64,000 bases of DNA from Chlorops oryzae (GCA_020466095.1 CM035808.1:28549345-28613344), one strand, 5' to 3'. Positions 23,970-37,376 are shown, counted from the first letter of the stretch. A program made the numbers and translations. The notes: generated by a model not told the origin, from the sequence alone.

Positions 23970-26373
23970 TTTTCTAATAAATTTAAAGTATTCGTTGAGT
24001 CACACTGTTCGACTGACGTATTAAGCGTATCAAATGAATTGATTGGAATTATTTGATAGAAAAGTGAACACATTCTTATACCAGATAGCTTCACATTTGA
24101 GGGAAATCGCTCCCAGCAGAGATCACCGTTTCGACACATTCTAAGCATAAGATAATAAAAAAAGAAATTAATTATGCTCCTTTTTCATTCCAGGCACCAA
24201 TTCGACAAAAAGGAATAAAAACAAGAAAAATGCTCCGAGAATTTGTTGCTGTGCCAAATCAGATGAGAAAACATTTGAGTGTGGTGGCACATCGCGGCAT
24301 TTTTATAAAATAAACGTTTTCGAATTTTCATACAAATTTGAAAAATGACCCGAGGAAAGGATAAATCGCAGAAATAGCAAGGAAACAAAGTAAAGAAATA
24401 TGTTTTTAATATGTTTCCATCACTTCGGGCATTTCGACCCGATTCTATACGCTGCTCAGCAGAACAATGACGAAAGCCAGCAAATGCAGATGTAAACATC
24501 AAAATTTCAAAGTGGAAATGGAAGAGAAAACAAAAACAAAGATGGAAATGGAAAACATGACAAAAACAAAACAATAACAAATAATTTCAATGGAAACTTT
24601 CAGATACAAGCGCTTTTCGTTATGCTTTACAAAGAACAAGTCCATTGTGAATGCCTCGGAGGAAAAAACTCATTCGATTTAAGTCCGTGTCAGTCCAAAT
24701 TTTACATTCGCTTTGTAGTTTCATGTTCGCAGAGAAACTCCTTTTGCGATATATTTCTTCAAAATGGAATAGCTCAAATACATTTTATTGCATAATAAGT
24801 TTTCAAGCGCTCTTTTTGAAGAAGTCTCATTACGAACCCACGTGGAAAGTTATGAAATTTGTAACATAAGAAAATTTCCTCACAAACTTCTTTATACTAT
24901 CTTTATTTTATATTATAGCCATTTCCAACATCGATTCATCTGACGTGATGATACCATAAATTATTTAATTCTCGTTCATATCTTATAAAAGGACTGCACG
25001 TTTGTCTGGCAAGGCAAAATAATTTACGCTTCAAATGTATTCAAATGTGTCAAGTTAATAAATTTGCCTGAATATACAGGATCGAAAGTCCCCAGCACAA
25101 GTCGCAAAATTCAGGCCATAAATAAACTTCAAGGGATTTTCGAACGTTAAAGTCAGTGAGCGAAATACTGTCAACACCAAAACGACAAACATTTTTGCAA
25201 ACACACAGATAAGAATGATTATAAACATAAAATGATAACCATAAAAGTAATGGAAAACATTTTAAAATCCATTCTTGTTATGCCTGGCTTACTGAATTCG
25301 CCCTTGTAACAAAAGTCTCATGCCAACAAGGACGCTGCACAACACTCTTACATGTGTGTGTGTGTGTGTGTGACCCATCAGCACGAAAGCACCTTATCCG
25401 GAAGAACCTCAAAAATTAAGCTTAATTTTATTACTTTACATCGTGAAAAGCGAATTTATGTATTTATTTTCTGTTAACTGTTTGTGCGTTCGTCTGACTC
25501 GAACCAGATTCAATAACAAAGCCAGCATCGGTATTTTCTTTGCCTCATGTAAGTGAAGTCTGCAAGCATTCAAGTGAAAGTTTCACCCTCGTTCAGCCTT
25601 CATTTCACGGTTCAGAGAACATTCGAATGTATGTATGTGTGTATTTTCAATGTAATCCCTAAGTCTGCAACAGGTCTGTAGAAAAAATTGAGAAAGTATG
25701 AGGAAAAATAATTTCGTTTATTTATGGATTACCATAATTTTCTAGCAAGATTTTTGCTTTTTACTCTGCAGCTTTGATTATCTGGAAAATATTACGTATT
25801 GATTGCATTACAATATTAATAAAACACAATCAAACTGAGCTATATATTTGAACATTTGGCACCCATTAATGCAGTAAGCTAGTTGCGTGAAAGTTCTTTC
25901 GACCTCCAATCTTGGAATTTTTGGGTAAAAAATTTAATGAAGATGTAATCTATTGCTACGAATTTCAGAAAAACATTGATTTAATTTCATGGTGAAGAAT
26001 TTTACAGCTTCCGCATAACTTTCAACGGTTTACTTCGGAAACTGTAATAGTGATTATAATAATTATAAGTTCCTATAATAAAATTGTGTAGTTCAGAACT
26101 GAAAAACCTACAGTACTTAATGTAAGGAAATTTTGTCATATTTGGTTTTCAAAGAGGTCTTCAGCTCTTTTAATCTTTTCGAATAAAAGCTGTGAAAGCT
26201 TAGTTTTCTTTCAAATAAAAAACAAATCAAAGCTGTGCACACCAATAATGTGCACATGAAAAATAATGTTGAATCGAATCAAACCGAAATTTTTGCAGCA
26301 GTAAACTTAAATTAAACAATGAAAAATCAAGCAAGACCCAGCGTATGCGCAACGTAACGAGTGCGAGTCTTGT
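23970..26373. other. No recognised feature
   Basis: AT-rich DNA with short frames on both strands only. A (TG)n microsatellite lies at 25353-25372. Nothing else is supported. Confidence 0.5.
25353..25372 (+). repeat. (TG)n microsatellite
   Basis: Ten uninterrupted TG units. Confidence 0.95.
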
Positions 26374-26757
26374 CCCAGTTGTAAAAACAAGCACGTATGC
26401 CCGTAGTACTCATGATTCATGCCTTACCCTGTTATAAAACAAGAATGCATGCCAGTAGAATTCATGACTCCTGCGTTCATGATCATGCATGATTCACGGC
26501 TCCTTGAAAACACATGAAACATTTCTTCTCCAGTTGTAAAGCAAGAACGCATGCTCGAAGTATACATGATTAATGCGTTTATGATCCTGTTCGATTCATG
26601 AATCCTTGAAAACGTTGAATTTCTTTAGAACATCGCAAATCCACCCAAAATAATATGTATGTTATAAAGATACCGCACATACATACGAAGCCTCTACAGT
26701 TCAAGTTTTTCGAACGTTAATATATTAAATCTAGCACCCGCGAATGAGATCTCTCGG

Positions 26758-26812
26758 TAGCGTAATGGGAGCGTGTTGCGATTTGTAACCTGGAGGGCTC
26801 AAGTTCGATTCC
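26758..26812 (+). repeat. tRNA-like domain (A and B boxes), locus 1
   Basis: An A-box-like TAGCGTAATGGG (26758-26769) and a B-box-like AGTTCGATTCC (26802-26812) are 32 bp apart, as in tRNA genes and tRNA-derived SINEs. The flanking acceptor stem does not pair, so this is not a functional tRNA gene. It is followed by a GACGAAAAAA tail, like the domains at 51863 and 59883. Confidence 0.6.
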
Positions 26813-27059
26813 CTGTCGCAGACGAAAAAACTGGGACTTAGTTGGCAGTTATAAACTGAAGTTTCCTATCGAGTCGTTAGACACGTCATGCATACAACAA
26901 ATGCTTACAAAAATTTTTTTTATGTTTCCATAAATGTTTGGATGAAAGCTAGTCATTCCTCTAAGCTTTGAAATATTTTTAAATGTTATATTAGTATCTA
27001 CCTTAGTATTCTCAAAAAAAACAAAAAATAAAATTTTAAAAAATATGCTCACCGCAACG

Positions 27060-27105
27060 GGGATTGAACCCGCCTACATCGGATTGTTGCTGCTTGTTTA
27101 GGCGA
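27060..27105 (-). repeat. Second tRNA-like domain, minus strand, locus 1
   Basis: GGGATTGAACC at 27060-27070 reads on the minus strand as GGTTCAATCCC, a perfect B box. A weak A box (TCGCCTAAACAAG) lies at 27093-27105 on the same strand. The same B-box word occurs at 51643-51653. There is no full cloverleaf. Confidence 0.5.
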
Positions 27106-27326
27106 ACGACTTCCAGCAATTGGATTATTGTGTTCTCAGGATCATTGATTCATGCATGGTAGGGAAGATATGTTTCATGGGATCTCAAGCATTAATCAAA
27201 CATTTTTTTGGCTATGCATGAACTCCTATGACAAGCCTGTATAAAAAAGAAATGAACAGGCATGCATGCAAAGCACCCTTAAGAGGCATGATTCATGCAT
27301 CTTTCATGAATATTTTTACAACTGGG

Positions 27327-30300
27327 GTTCATCTACCCACATTACGTATACGCCGCATGAACTGTAATCTATTTATAAATATTATGAATTTTATAACAAA
27401 TAATTTCCTTGTTTTTAAACGCAGTGGAACGAAATTTTCAGTTTTATATAAATAAATAATTAAAAAATCAGCTTTGATCATTTTAAATTAAATGAATTTA
27501 GAGCTGTTTACACTTCGACCAAATTCCGAATTTTAACGAATATAATGCGTCAATGGCGAACGGGAACTTCAAACGGTAGAGCACTGTAATATTCAAATGC
27601 CTTCTGGCAGTAATTTCAACAATTTTAACTTTGAAATATAACTCAAACAAAAGTCAGTTATAAACTCCAGCCCCCCTCCCACGCTCTCTCCTTCTCACTC
27701 AGGATTATTGATATCCGCTTCTCATATCAAATTTTTGTCGTTCCCTTCCTTGTAATGTGCTATCGAAAATCGTTATATTGATACAAAATTTTAATTAAAT
27801 TTGTTCATTCCTGGCTAATTTTATGCTGATCTACCTCGACTTCCGTGCATTCAATGTCAAAATCAATAAACTTTGTTTTAATGCTTGGACTGATAAGCAA
27901 ATATTGACAGCAAATGGCAAACGCAAATTACAAACAACGCAAATCGAGACGTTCGAATAAAATTTCAACAATAAAGCTTTATTAAATTCAATGTGGTTGC
28001 TGTTCAAAACCACAAATCACATGCATGTTTTTTTGTAATTTCGTTTCAAAACGAAAAATATTTGTCAAAGCGGTTTCATTATTGCGGAGAAAAACAATAT
28101 TTTTTATTTCCTTTGAATCAAAAAGGACCAGAGTTAGACGCTAAAAGAAGTTATAAGGCTTTTTAATTAACTGCATTAATCGTAATTGTTCCATTGTGTT
28201 TGCATAGTAGGTAATTAACTCATTAGATTGATGAGCGTATTTGCTTAGGTAGGCATTATTTTCAGATATTGTTTCGTTTATTGTAGTGCTTATTGAAATG
28301 ACTAGCTTGAGCTCTGGGAACAGCAAAGTCTAAACCACAAATCATTTTCAAGTAAAGCCTGAGAAAATACTTTTGTTTGGAAAATACTTTACAAATCGAA
28401 ATTTAAGTTTAAGTTTAAGTTCTTAAAAACCTTAAGAGATTGAACGTGCGAATCAATACTTATAAATCTTAAATGCGGCTTTCACAATGATGGAAAATGG
28501 CGATTGAAAGAGCTCCTTTCAAAAGTCTATGATTAATTCTTAAGCTATTTACTCACAAGAAAAATGCGTGGGTAATTTTTAGAACGAAGGACTTTAGGGT
28601 ATAAGTTTCTTTTCATCATTTGTATTGGAAGACACATACATACATAAATGTTCATAGATAAATATCGAAAGATATTTGATGAAACTCTGCCGAAACTTCC
28701 AAAGCATGTCATTTATCTGACTGCCACTGTCTGTGCTGTTCGAAAATTTTACTAAGATACAATGAGACATTCTACTCAAGAGTTCTTGTAAAAATTATGA
28801 CGGTGTATTGAAAATGCCATTTTTCAAACCTTTCATGCAACATAATTTAATGGCTAGAACAAGAGAAAATATCGATTCAAAGCAAATATTAAATGGCTAA
28901 ATAAATAAAAAAAAATCACGGGATAATTTTGTGCTGAAAAATATTTTTATAGAAATAAAAACATTCACAAGACGAAACCATGAAAACAAATAAAGACAGC
29001 CATAGTGATGGCCATGAGTTTGATGAACTTATTTGTAAGAATTGAATTTAAAAAAAAAAAAAACTTCAACGAATTTCAACATATTTCAATTTAAAATCCT
29101 CTTAATTTGAATTCCTAGGAGTGAATATTTCATTGGTGGTTTTTTGTCGCCAATAACTCATTAGCCGTAATAAGGCATTTAAGAAAAACTGTGGCAGCCA
29201 AACATCATTGCGGATCAAACACAAAACGCGGACGTAGAAGCTTATTTTGTGGGCTGTCGGGCGATGAAGCCATGAAAAATTAAGCTGATTTAATTGAATA
29301 TTGATCAACAATTTTGAAAGCAAATTAATTAATTGAAAATGTGAAATACTTTCTTTAACGACTACATAGAAATATGAAAAACAGTGGAAAGAAAAATACA
29401 CAGTAAATCAAATTCAATACTGACTTTTAGAAATTTCCTTACCTTCCGCCAACGACCCGTAAGAACTGAAAACAGAATAGACATATTTTTGTAGAAAATA
29501 AGTAATAAAATGGCATTTCGGCAAAGTCGTTGAAGTCACTTGAAGACATTATTTTTCGTAATTTTTTCAGTTTTTTGCTTTTCCCTCCGCAAAGTTCATG
29601 GCATAAGTTGACCGAGTTCAGACAATTTACCAATTTCATTCGAATAATTTTTTTTCTTTGTAGGTTAAGCACATTAAATATACGTTAAACATAATCAATT
29701 TGGTAGAAAAAAAAAATAAGGCACAGAAAAAAACCCATGGTTTGAACTTATACACCCCACAATTTCAACGTAATAAGAAAATCTGAAAGTGACATTGAAG
29801 AGTGCACTGTCAAATGGCGATGTCCTTGAAGACAAAATCATTATTCCACTGCTTCATGCTAAAGAACGATATATTCAATCAATTTCATCCACAAGTTGAA
29901 CTGATTACACAAATTGCATAAGATTTAATCGACACAAAAACTAACAACCAAAAAGTTCATCTATTAAAGGATTTTTATGGCTTTCCTTCGATTGACTCCA
30001 TTTAAATCTTACACCTTTCGAAAGGATATAAAATCCAAGCAATGTTAAAGTAATTCATAAAAGACGGAAAGCCTTTGTTGGTCTGTTAGAGATAAAGAAT
30101 CTGAGAAATTCATTTTTAGACGAGTCTTGACAATGCATTAATGTAGGCCATTTATAGATTTTATTTTACATTTCAGATTATCCTTTGCGTTTGGAATTTA
30201 ATTTAATTTTTACAATATACGTAAATAAACATAAATGTTTAAAATTTTTGGGTCTTTAATTTCACCCAATTGAATAATAATATTTTTGTCTTTCTACCTC

Positions 30301-31605
30301 CCTTCCTCCCTCCTGCGTTTATGTCACGAAAAGTGCTTAGTACCAATCGACTGCATTAGAGATAATTTTGAACATAAAATACTGGCGTTAATTAATTTAT
30401 TCTTAAGCTATAAAAAAATTCAAAGGCTTTAAAGGCTAGGAAGGTGCAAAATTTGTTTCATATCGAGTTCATATATTTTCATTTTCTATTTGATTTCTTT
30501 AGTTCCCTAAAGTATAAGCCCCTTATTCATAATCAAATTTTAAATTGAAAAGAATAGGTCGGTTCCCGTACTGCACGAAACTGCCCAATTTTGGCCAATT
30601 TTCATACAGTTTTAAAAATTTTGGGCAATCTAAATCGAATCTCCTGGTAACGCTAATCATATATACATATGTTTCGTATGGTCTATCTCGACTGGTTCTG
30701 GGTGTTACACACAACCACACAAACGGGCCACGTTTATTTAGGTACCTATTTAATTCACTAATTTTTTAAACAAAAGCATTTGTCATAAAAAGCCAGGCAA
30801 AGCCATAGAAACTTAAACGAAAGACATCCGATGAAATTCGCAAAACAACGGATCCACTAGAAGGCTGTATTTAATTCTTGTCCTTGTGCAGAGAAGCGAC
30901 GCTCAGTTTACACTTAAGCTGTGTAGGTAGTGTAAGCAAACTAACTACACCCAAGTTCAGCAATCAGTGAAAAACGCAAGCACGAGGAGTAAAGAAAACA
31001 GGTCGCGGCTTGCTTGGGAGAGAACAATGCAATTGAATTAACCGCTTTATTCAATGTGCAGCAAGTGATAATGAAATAGCAGCAGTTCCGGTGGAAAGCC
31101 AGCTCCAATCGTGAGGCTAATGAGCCAGAACATTGCTGTTGCATTTCAAGATCTTATTTTATTATTTTATAGAAATTTGTTTTGCTTTCTTTCGCTTTGT
31201 TTTGTGTCAGATTTACGATCTCTCGTCAGACAACGTTAGGAAAATTGATATTAATTAAGGTTGCTGCAAGGGATATTATGCAGTAAGATTTGCTGGTGTC
31301 ATTGTACTTGTCATTTACGATTGAGGAGATTAACGAGATTTATGTTGCAATGAAGTGGCGTCGGAAGCAATAGTATTGCTGGGCTGTTTTGGTACTTAAA
31401 ACAATTTGATTCAATTTATTAATCGAATACATGAAGCACTTGAAGATGACTCAATAATTGATTCAGTTCGATTGCTCACATCGAAAGTCAATTACTTTGA
31501 TGGACAATAATCGACGTTGAAAGCCACATAAATATTAAGCAATCCTCAAAGACATTAATTTGAGTGCTTTAAGAAAATTTCAAAAAAATGAGAAGACAAA
31601 AATGG
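27327..31605. other. No recognised gene; one DINE-family fragment within
   Basis: This is intergenic or intronic AT-rich DNA. Frames of up to 99 codons (29102-29401 minus) have no domain. Pyrimidine-rich patches lie at 27665-27700 and 30290-30320. The only repeat recognised is the fragment at 30630-30730. Confidence 0.45.
30630..30730 (+). mobile_element. 3' fragment of the second DINE-like family
   Basis: CTAAATCGAATCTCCTGGTA, a CGTATGGTCTATCTCGACTG block and GGGTGTTACACACAACCACA closely match 54741-54840 of the full copy. Neither terminus is present, so this is a truncated remnant. Confidence 0.85.
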
Positions 31606-32332
31606 ACAGAAATTAATATAAATCATACGAAAAACGGACATTTTTTAACTCAATTAAAATACCTCAAAACGGTAAATGGTACAAAATCTGCTTGGAAAGA
31701 AAGTCGAAGTCGAAATGCAAAATAAACGAAAATGAAAGAAAAATCACGAATTGTGAACACAAGCAGTTGCCTCGGTGTAACCGCACGCGAACACTTAAGA
31801 ATTTAACCGAATGCACAATGATTCAGCTTAACGAATACTTCATGAAGGATCCGAGGTTAAAGTGATTTACCCACTATACACATGCAGTGCGAAATATGTG
31901 TGGGAAATATCAAACCAGCGGCTTTTTCAGCGCCAACCGGAAAAGTGCAAAGGAAAGATGCAGCCGAATCAGTTTAAAAGCGTAGAACGCTGTGGCAAAT
32001 GAGGCCGAAAAAAAGATGGAAAATGGAAGCTGCTGTGGGACACCAAGAACCCAGTGAATGGTAAAAACGAAGTCGGAGTACAGCGCATTAACTTGAAGCG
32101 ACAATAATTAAGCTCGGCAGAGACTGAATCACAGCCAGAAGGATGAAGATATTGATTCTACTTTTTGGAGTAAACTCTTCTAAATTGTAAGCTTCCAACA
32201 AAATTTGGGAGGAAATTCTGACTTCATGATAGCTTCATACCAATCCAATTTTCATTTCTTTTAATAGTTGCAGCAAATTCTGATAACCTCTTTGAGATTG
32301 TAGTTCCCTGTGTGTCTCGATCTTTAAAAACT
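31606..32332 (+). repeat. Non-coding tandem duplication, unit 1
   Basis: Colinear with 32345-32985 with an offset of about 739 bp at the start. Shared blocks include ACAGAAATTAATA, GCACAATGATTCAGCTTA (31813-31830), a CGAACA/GCGAACA patch and an AGTTCCCT end. Neither unit has an open frame conserved in the other. Shared blocks alternate with diverged or deleted stretches. Confidence 0.85.
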
Positions 32333-32344
32333 TAATGAAGACCT

Positions 32345-32985
32345 ACAGAAATTAATACTAAATCATACGTATAAAACTGTGATTTTTTCTCAATTAAAAT
32401 ACCTAAGTGTCCCATGGTAAAATGTCTCATTGGAGAATATCAATCAAATGCAAATAAACGAAAAGGAAAAATCAAATATTGTGACGACTATCAGTGACTG
32501 TGTAGCGACGCGAACATTAATATTTAACCAGCACAATGATTCAGCTTAATGAATTTTTCTTTCATGAAGATCAATTAAATTTTACATACACATCCAGTGA
32601 ATATGTGTTGCAAACCACAGGACATTTTTCACCCATACAAAAGTGCAAGGAAATCCGTCACTGCAGCCAACAGTTTAACACTGTAAACGTGTGGCATATG
32701 AGTTTCCGAAAAAACTGGAAAATGCAAGCTCTTTTTTGACATGTCCAAGAACTCAGTGAATAAAAACAAGTCAGTCAGCCATAACTTAACGCAAATTAAG
32801 CAGCAGAATAATCACGCCAGAGGAGACAGCTCCTTGATGTGCTAATTTTGGAGTAAACTTTCATAAATTCAACAAAATTTGGAGGAAATCGACTTCATGG
32901 CATCATACCAAGTCAATTGAAGTTGCTAATAGTTTGCAGAAATCTAAACAATTTTGAGAGAGTTCCCTTTGTCTAATCTAAAAAA
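32345..32985 (+). repeat. Non-coding tandem duplication, unit 2
   Basis: A diverged, slightly shortened copy of 31606-32332. The block GCACAATGATTCAGCTTA recurs unchanged at 32531-32548. The 67-codon frame at 32536-32739 is not conserved in unit 1 and is not called as a gene. Confidence 0.85.
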
Positions 32986-33899
32986 CAAAACAACAAATAA
33001 CTGAATTATATCAAAAGCAGACGTAGCTGCAAACATAAAGACAAATAACATTCAAATGATACAAAGTAACTGTATAACGTGTAGAAGTTCTAATGAAAAT
33101 TTGTCTTATGAACTCGAAAAACTGGATACATTTAAATGATGCAGAAATGTTCTCGGGAACTAGATCCCATCTTTAAAAGAAAAAAATTTGGTTTTCTAAG
33201 ATGTTGTAAATGAGTGTAGTTATACTTGTATCAAAAAATTTCGACGAATACATACATACACACATCAGGACTACCTAGCTAACCTTCTTCGTAAATGAAA
33301 TCGTTTGTGCTAACGATCGTACATAATAAGTCTGAACTGAGAGATAGTATTGTTCATCGCACTCGTATTGCAACGGCTGTGTTAATCTACTGCTTCAAAT
33401 TATCTATGTTTTACTTAGAAGTTGTAATATGCTTAAGAAAGCAAAAGCAACGTCCAAGATTATAACGAGAATAGACAGTAAAAGAAGTTTTGTCAACCCT
33501 AACTAAATACCAGTGCATCGCTATACTTGACTAATTGTTCGCTGCTCTTAACTTTGGCGTTTAAGCATGAGCAACTAAATGATTCTGCAACTTCGATAAC
33601 GCAAGGCGTAGCAGAAGTGGTGCCAATTGGAAAGCTGATGCTACGCTGAGTATATTATTCATAGTTACGAAAATCTTCGATATTTTCATAAGAATTTCCT
33701 AGCAAAAAATTTATTTTAACAATTGTGAATAGTTCAAAAAAGTTCACGTGTTTGGATTCAATTTCGTAATAAAATCCAATTTTGAGTCTAGATGGGCGTG
33801 CTATTAGCCTTAACTCATTTGTATGACAACGAAAGTCATTCGTAGCACAGTAGACCAGTATTAATGGAATATTTATAACCGAAAGCAAAGCGAACGAAA
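32986..33899. other. No recognised feature
   Basis: AT-rich sequence between the tandem duplication and the retrotransposon remnant. It could contain the eroded 5' LTR or leader of the BEL/Pao element, but I could not identify LTR ends or a primer-binding site. Confidence 0.4.
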
Positions 33900-35850
33900 G
33901 AACAGTGGGTTCATTCGAAATGTCTGTCGAGGCATGAGAATGTACAAAACCAAGTTGAGGAACACATATGAATCCCTAATTCACGCTGTATAGAAAATTC
34001 CCTTCAAGATGATACAATGCCTTATTTTCAAGAAGGAGTTCCTACTACGACGGACTTGATCGAATTTAACGGCAGAGGGAAGCTGCTAGACGACATTTAA
34101 AGATTCATTTGCCGATCTGTCTACTAACTATACGCAGTTTGAATTCATCGCCGCAAAGCACAGATAGAAATATATTCAACAACTGTTCGCCTTCCTCAAA
34201 TTTCATGAAAGCAAAATACCTTTCGGGAGAATATCTCAACTTATAGCTTTGAAGTGATCCTGCTATATTAAACTTTAGTGAGAACAAAAATCTATAGTCA
34301 CTAACAAATGACGCAAAAATTCATTTTCATTCGAAAAGCTATGCTTGGTACTGAGCACCCCATTAGAAATCATTAGCGAGTATCACAATGGCTGAGACCA
34401 GTTATGAATAGCATGGAACAGCTGTTGAACTACCGTTACAATATTTAGAACTGAAATTGTTGAACTTTTCTAAACAAATATTCTTATGCAAAATTCAGCT
34501 TCAGAATGGTATCATGTTTCAAGCATTAAGATAAAGTCACTTGATTTCCTCACAAAGAACATTCTTTTATGCGTTTGTTGTCACCATGAATGTTGACAAC
34601 TGGTATGAGACTTTGTGATCCATTTGAAACAGTAACCAAATCAGAAAAGCAAACACATATGGCTAATGGGAGCGAATACTAGGGCTTCATGCAGTACGGA
34701 ATAGCTCAAACGATGAGAAAATTATTCTTGTTTTGGAGAATATGCATGTTTCGAATGCATGGAATCGGTTGATTAGACACGCATTATTATTGCTGGGACA
34801 GTCAATTCAGCAAATAATTGAAGCCAATCAACTAATATTATAAGTGAACGATAGTCATACACTAACGACTTCGATGAATCCTGAGACAGTTGCCTCTTGA
34901 TGTGAACGATAAAATTTAGATACAATTTTTCATTATGTTCACCAATAAATTTGACATAATCAATGGCACAAAAGGCTGAGTTAATTAAAACTCAATCGTT
35001 GTCACACACTGTCATTGAAACCTGGACATTGTCTCTAAGCAACCTTAAGATCAAAGGAACGATCAAGTCAGAACTGCCAACGACTCTATCACACAAGCTT
35101 CACAGCAATTCTCCAATAGTACGACAAATCAAACAATTTCAATCAAACGAAGTTAAAGCAGCTGAAAATAGCAAGTGAAAACAACATTTGAGTACAATCT
35201 TAATCACATAGTTTCCTTCGATGCGCAGTTCTTCTAGCACAACTCTGGGTTATAAGCTTTACTTAAACCAGGTAGGACTATGTATTCTTGACGAGCACAT
35301 TAATGAGATAACAATGGATTCACGAACGAGCCTGAATACTGAGGAAGCAGAGCAGCTTTTGTATTCCGAATTATACACTACCAACATCCGAAAATCACTT
35401 CGTTCATGGCAAAGCAATTTCGCTCACTCCTGCTGCTACATTGAGGGGTAAATTATATCGCTTTCACTCTTCGCTTGAAACGAGAACTTTAGTAACTAAA
35501 TTGACAACGTTTGGTGCTAGCAAAGCTAACATCTATATTCAAACCTCTCAAACTGCTCTCGAAAGAATTACCTAATCTAACTTGGAAAAGTTTATTTCTT
35601 AGAGAATCCCAAGTTTGAACAAAAGCTGGCAAAGATTCTATACTTCTACTTGGAAGATACAGAGTGCTAATGTGCAGACTGAAATTCTGAAGGTCAGCAA
35701 ATCAATAAAGTTGACACTGAGCAGTATTTAGTCCATTTGCAGCAAAACGCATTTTCGGATCTGTGATACGTTGTGTCCGAACTAACAATAAAGAACAACT
35801 CTCAAACCATTCTCAAAAAACCAAACATATTGCAGGTCAACATACTTGCT
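33900..35850 (+). pseudogene. Probable gag/protease part of the BEL/Pao remnant
   Basis: Short plus-strand segments in several frames look like pieces of a retroelement gag and protease region, for example a helix-rich piece around 34963-35178 and a Leu/Ser-rich piece around 35400-35560. Stops and shifts are frequent. The assignment rests mainly on lying directly upstream, in the same orientation, of the clear pol remnant. The left boundary is a guess and no LTR was found. Confidence 0.35.
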
Positions 35851-37376
35851 TCTCGATAATCACTCCGTGCATCATCATTAGGGAGTCATAGAAGAATGTC
35901 TGGCTCAAACTACTAAACACTAATCCACTCGAAGAACTCGCATGCGAATCAAGCTTATTATGGTACTCATTCAACGTGATGACTCTGTGTTAGATATACA
36001 AGTCCAGCTTCCTTTTAAAGCCACTATTATTCATGATGCAAACCATTTGCTTCAAACATGTTAGACATTTATAACAGACTATATGCTTGCTATTTCGACG
36101 TCTTTAAGCAACTGGAGCAATCTTGCATGCAAAGACAAATTTCGATCTGTTGCCGCGTCATAATTAATCGAAAATTTATGAGATGAATATGCAGCGCTCT
36201 TGGGCATATGTATCGCATGGGTATCGTACCCGAATGGATGTTGAAGACCGAGCTCATATTATTTTACCGATCACGGCAGTGATTGAAGGGAATTAGCAGC
36301 ACAAGCTAGCATTGAGAGCTGAGTACAGTTGTTTCGATGGTATTTGCAAATAAGCGCATAGATGGCAGGTCCTTAATGAATGAAGATTAACTTTCGAACT
36401 CGGCTCATTCTCTAACTAAAACGATACTACACTAACAACATTACTAGATCGGCGCGGAATTGCTAAGATTTGCGTATATCGGCAGGATCTAGAAAAAATG
36501 TTTAGCGACCAAATACTCGTGTCACCAGAACATTATCACAAACTTTCAGACAGAATTTTATGGCTCACGACGTAAATGAGGAAATTGGCATTTTTAGATT
36601 GTCAACTAGAATAAACTTATGGTACTGCCTAGCTGCGCCGTATCTATCGATTCGCGTTCATACACCAATTGGCAACAGACGAGCTTCAAGCGGAATCTAT
36701 CCTGACAATGCGTTGCAATTGATTCTTCTTACCTATGATACTTACGTCAGTATGATGTCATACTCATGGAGCAGACTAACGACAGACAGAAGCTATACGC
36801 CTACGAACAACAAGCTTTGTCAACTGACATCAACGACTGGCTGCTTTTAACCTTCGAAAATGGATATCAAATTCTGAAGAGTTGATATCAGCCATACCCG
36901 AAGAAGCTCGCGACAGTTCAGCTAAAGCAATTTTTGATGAGAACGACACTATAAAAGCTCTTGGTCTTGAGTGGAGCATTCGGACGGATACTTTCTCGTT
37001 TACCGTAACCAAATTTAAAATTCGACCGATCACCAAACGCAGCCTTTTATCAGATGCATCAAGGCTTTACGATCCGCTTGGCTGGCTGGCACCCACGACT
37101 ATAAGAGCAAAACTACAATTCCAACAGCTCTGGCTTCTCAACCTTCAATGGAATGATGTTTTACCGAAAAAATCCAATCCGAATGGAGGGAATATCAACA
37201 AGGCTTAACCGATTTAGCAGAAATTAAAATTCCACGTTGGCTTGGTGGCAATTTAAACTCTTCGATTGAACTGTTCGGATTCTGTGACGCTTCATCAGTA
37301 GCCTTTGCAGCCGTGGCTTACGCACGAATCAAAGTTGACAACAACGCATTTGTGGTGAGGCTGCTGCAATCGAAAA
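35850..37376 (+). pseudogene. BEL/Pao retrotransposon pol remnant (RT to RNase H)
   Basis: In order on the plus strand: a shifted reverse-transcriptase segment (about 36475-36840) with traces of the catalytic Tyr-x-Asp-Asp region near 36745-36760; then RKW-type and ALGLEWS motifs (36855-36980); then the stretch with LLSDASRLYDPLGWLAP (37040-37095) that is diagnostic of BEL/Pao pol; then IKIPRWLGG and an RNase H start FGFCDAS (37225-37295) with a following AAVAY-like strand. At least three frameshifts or stops break it, so it is inactive. Homology stops abruptly at about 37376, right after QSKT, where an unrelated direct repeat begins. Integrase and the 3' LTR are absent. Confidence 0.85.

Larger units (their letters stand above)
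26374..27326. mobile_element. Terminal-inverted-repeat element with CATG-rich repeats and two tRNA-like domains (locus 1)
   Basis: CCCAGTTGTAAAAA at 26374-26387 is the exact reverse complement of the right end (27313-27326). Inside the left half are three imperfect tandem units starting near 26375, 26427 and 26531. Each begins with a CC(A/C)(G/T)GTTRTAAA motif like the terminus and continues with CATGATTCATG-type words. The right half (27140-27326) is closely similar to the right end of locus 3 (60080-60330). Two tRNA-like domains lie between the halves. Many copies of a short subterminal word suggest a transposase-binding array, as in hAT-type elements, but no target duplication or transposase was found, so the superfamily is open. 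Confidence 0.7.

Noticed and set aside
26740..26825. Functional tRNA gene
   Set aside because: A and B boxes are present but the acceptor stem does not pair and no anticodon arm is convincing; the same applies at 51598, 51863 and 59883.
26390..27330. CRISPR-like array in the CATG-rich repeats
   Set aside because: Units are irregular, unequal in spacing and part of a eukaryotic transposon; there is no repeat-spacer pattern.
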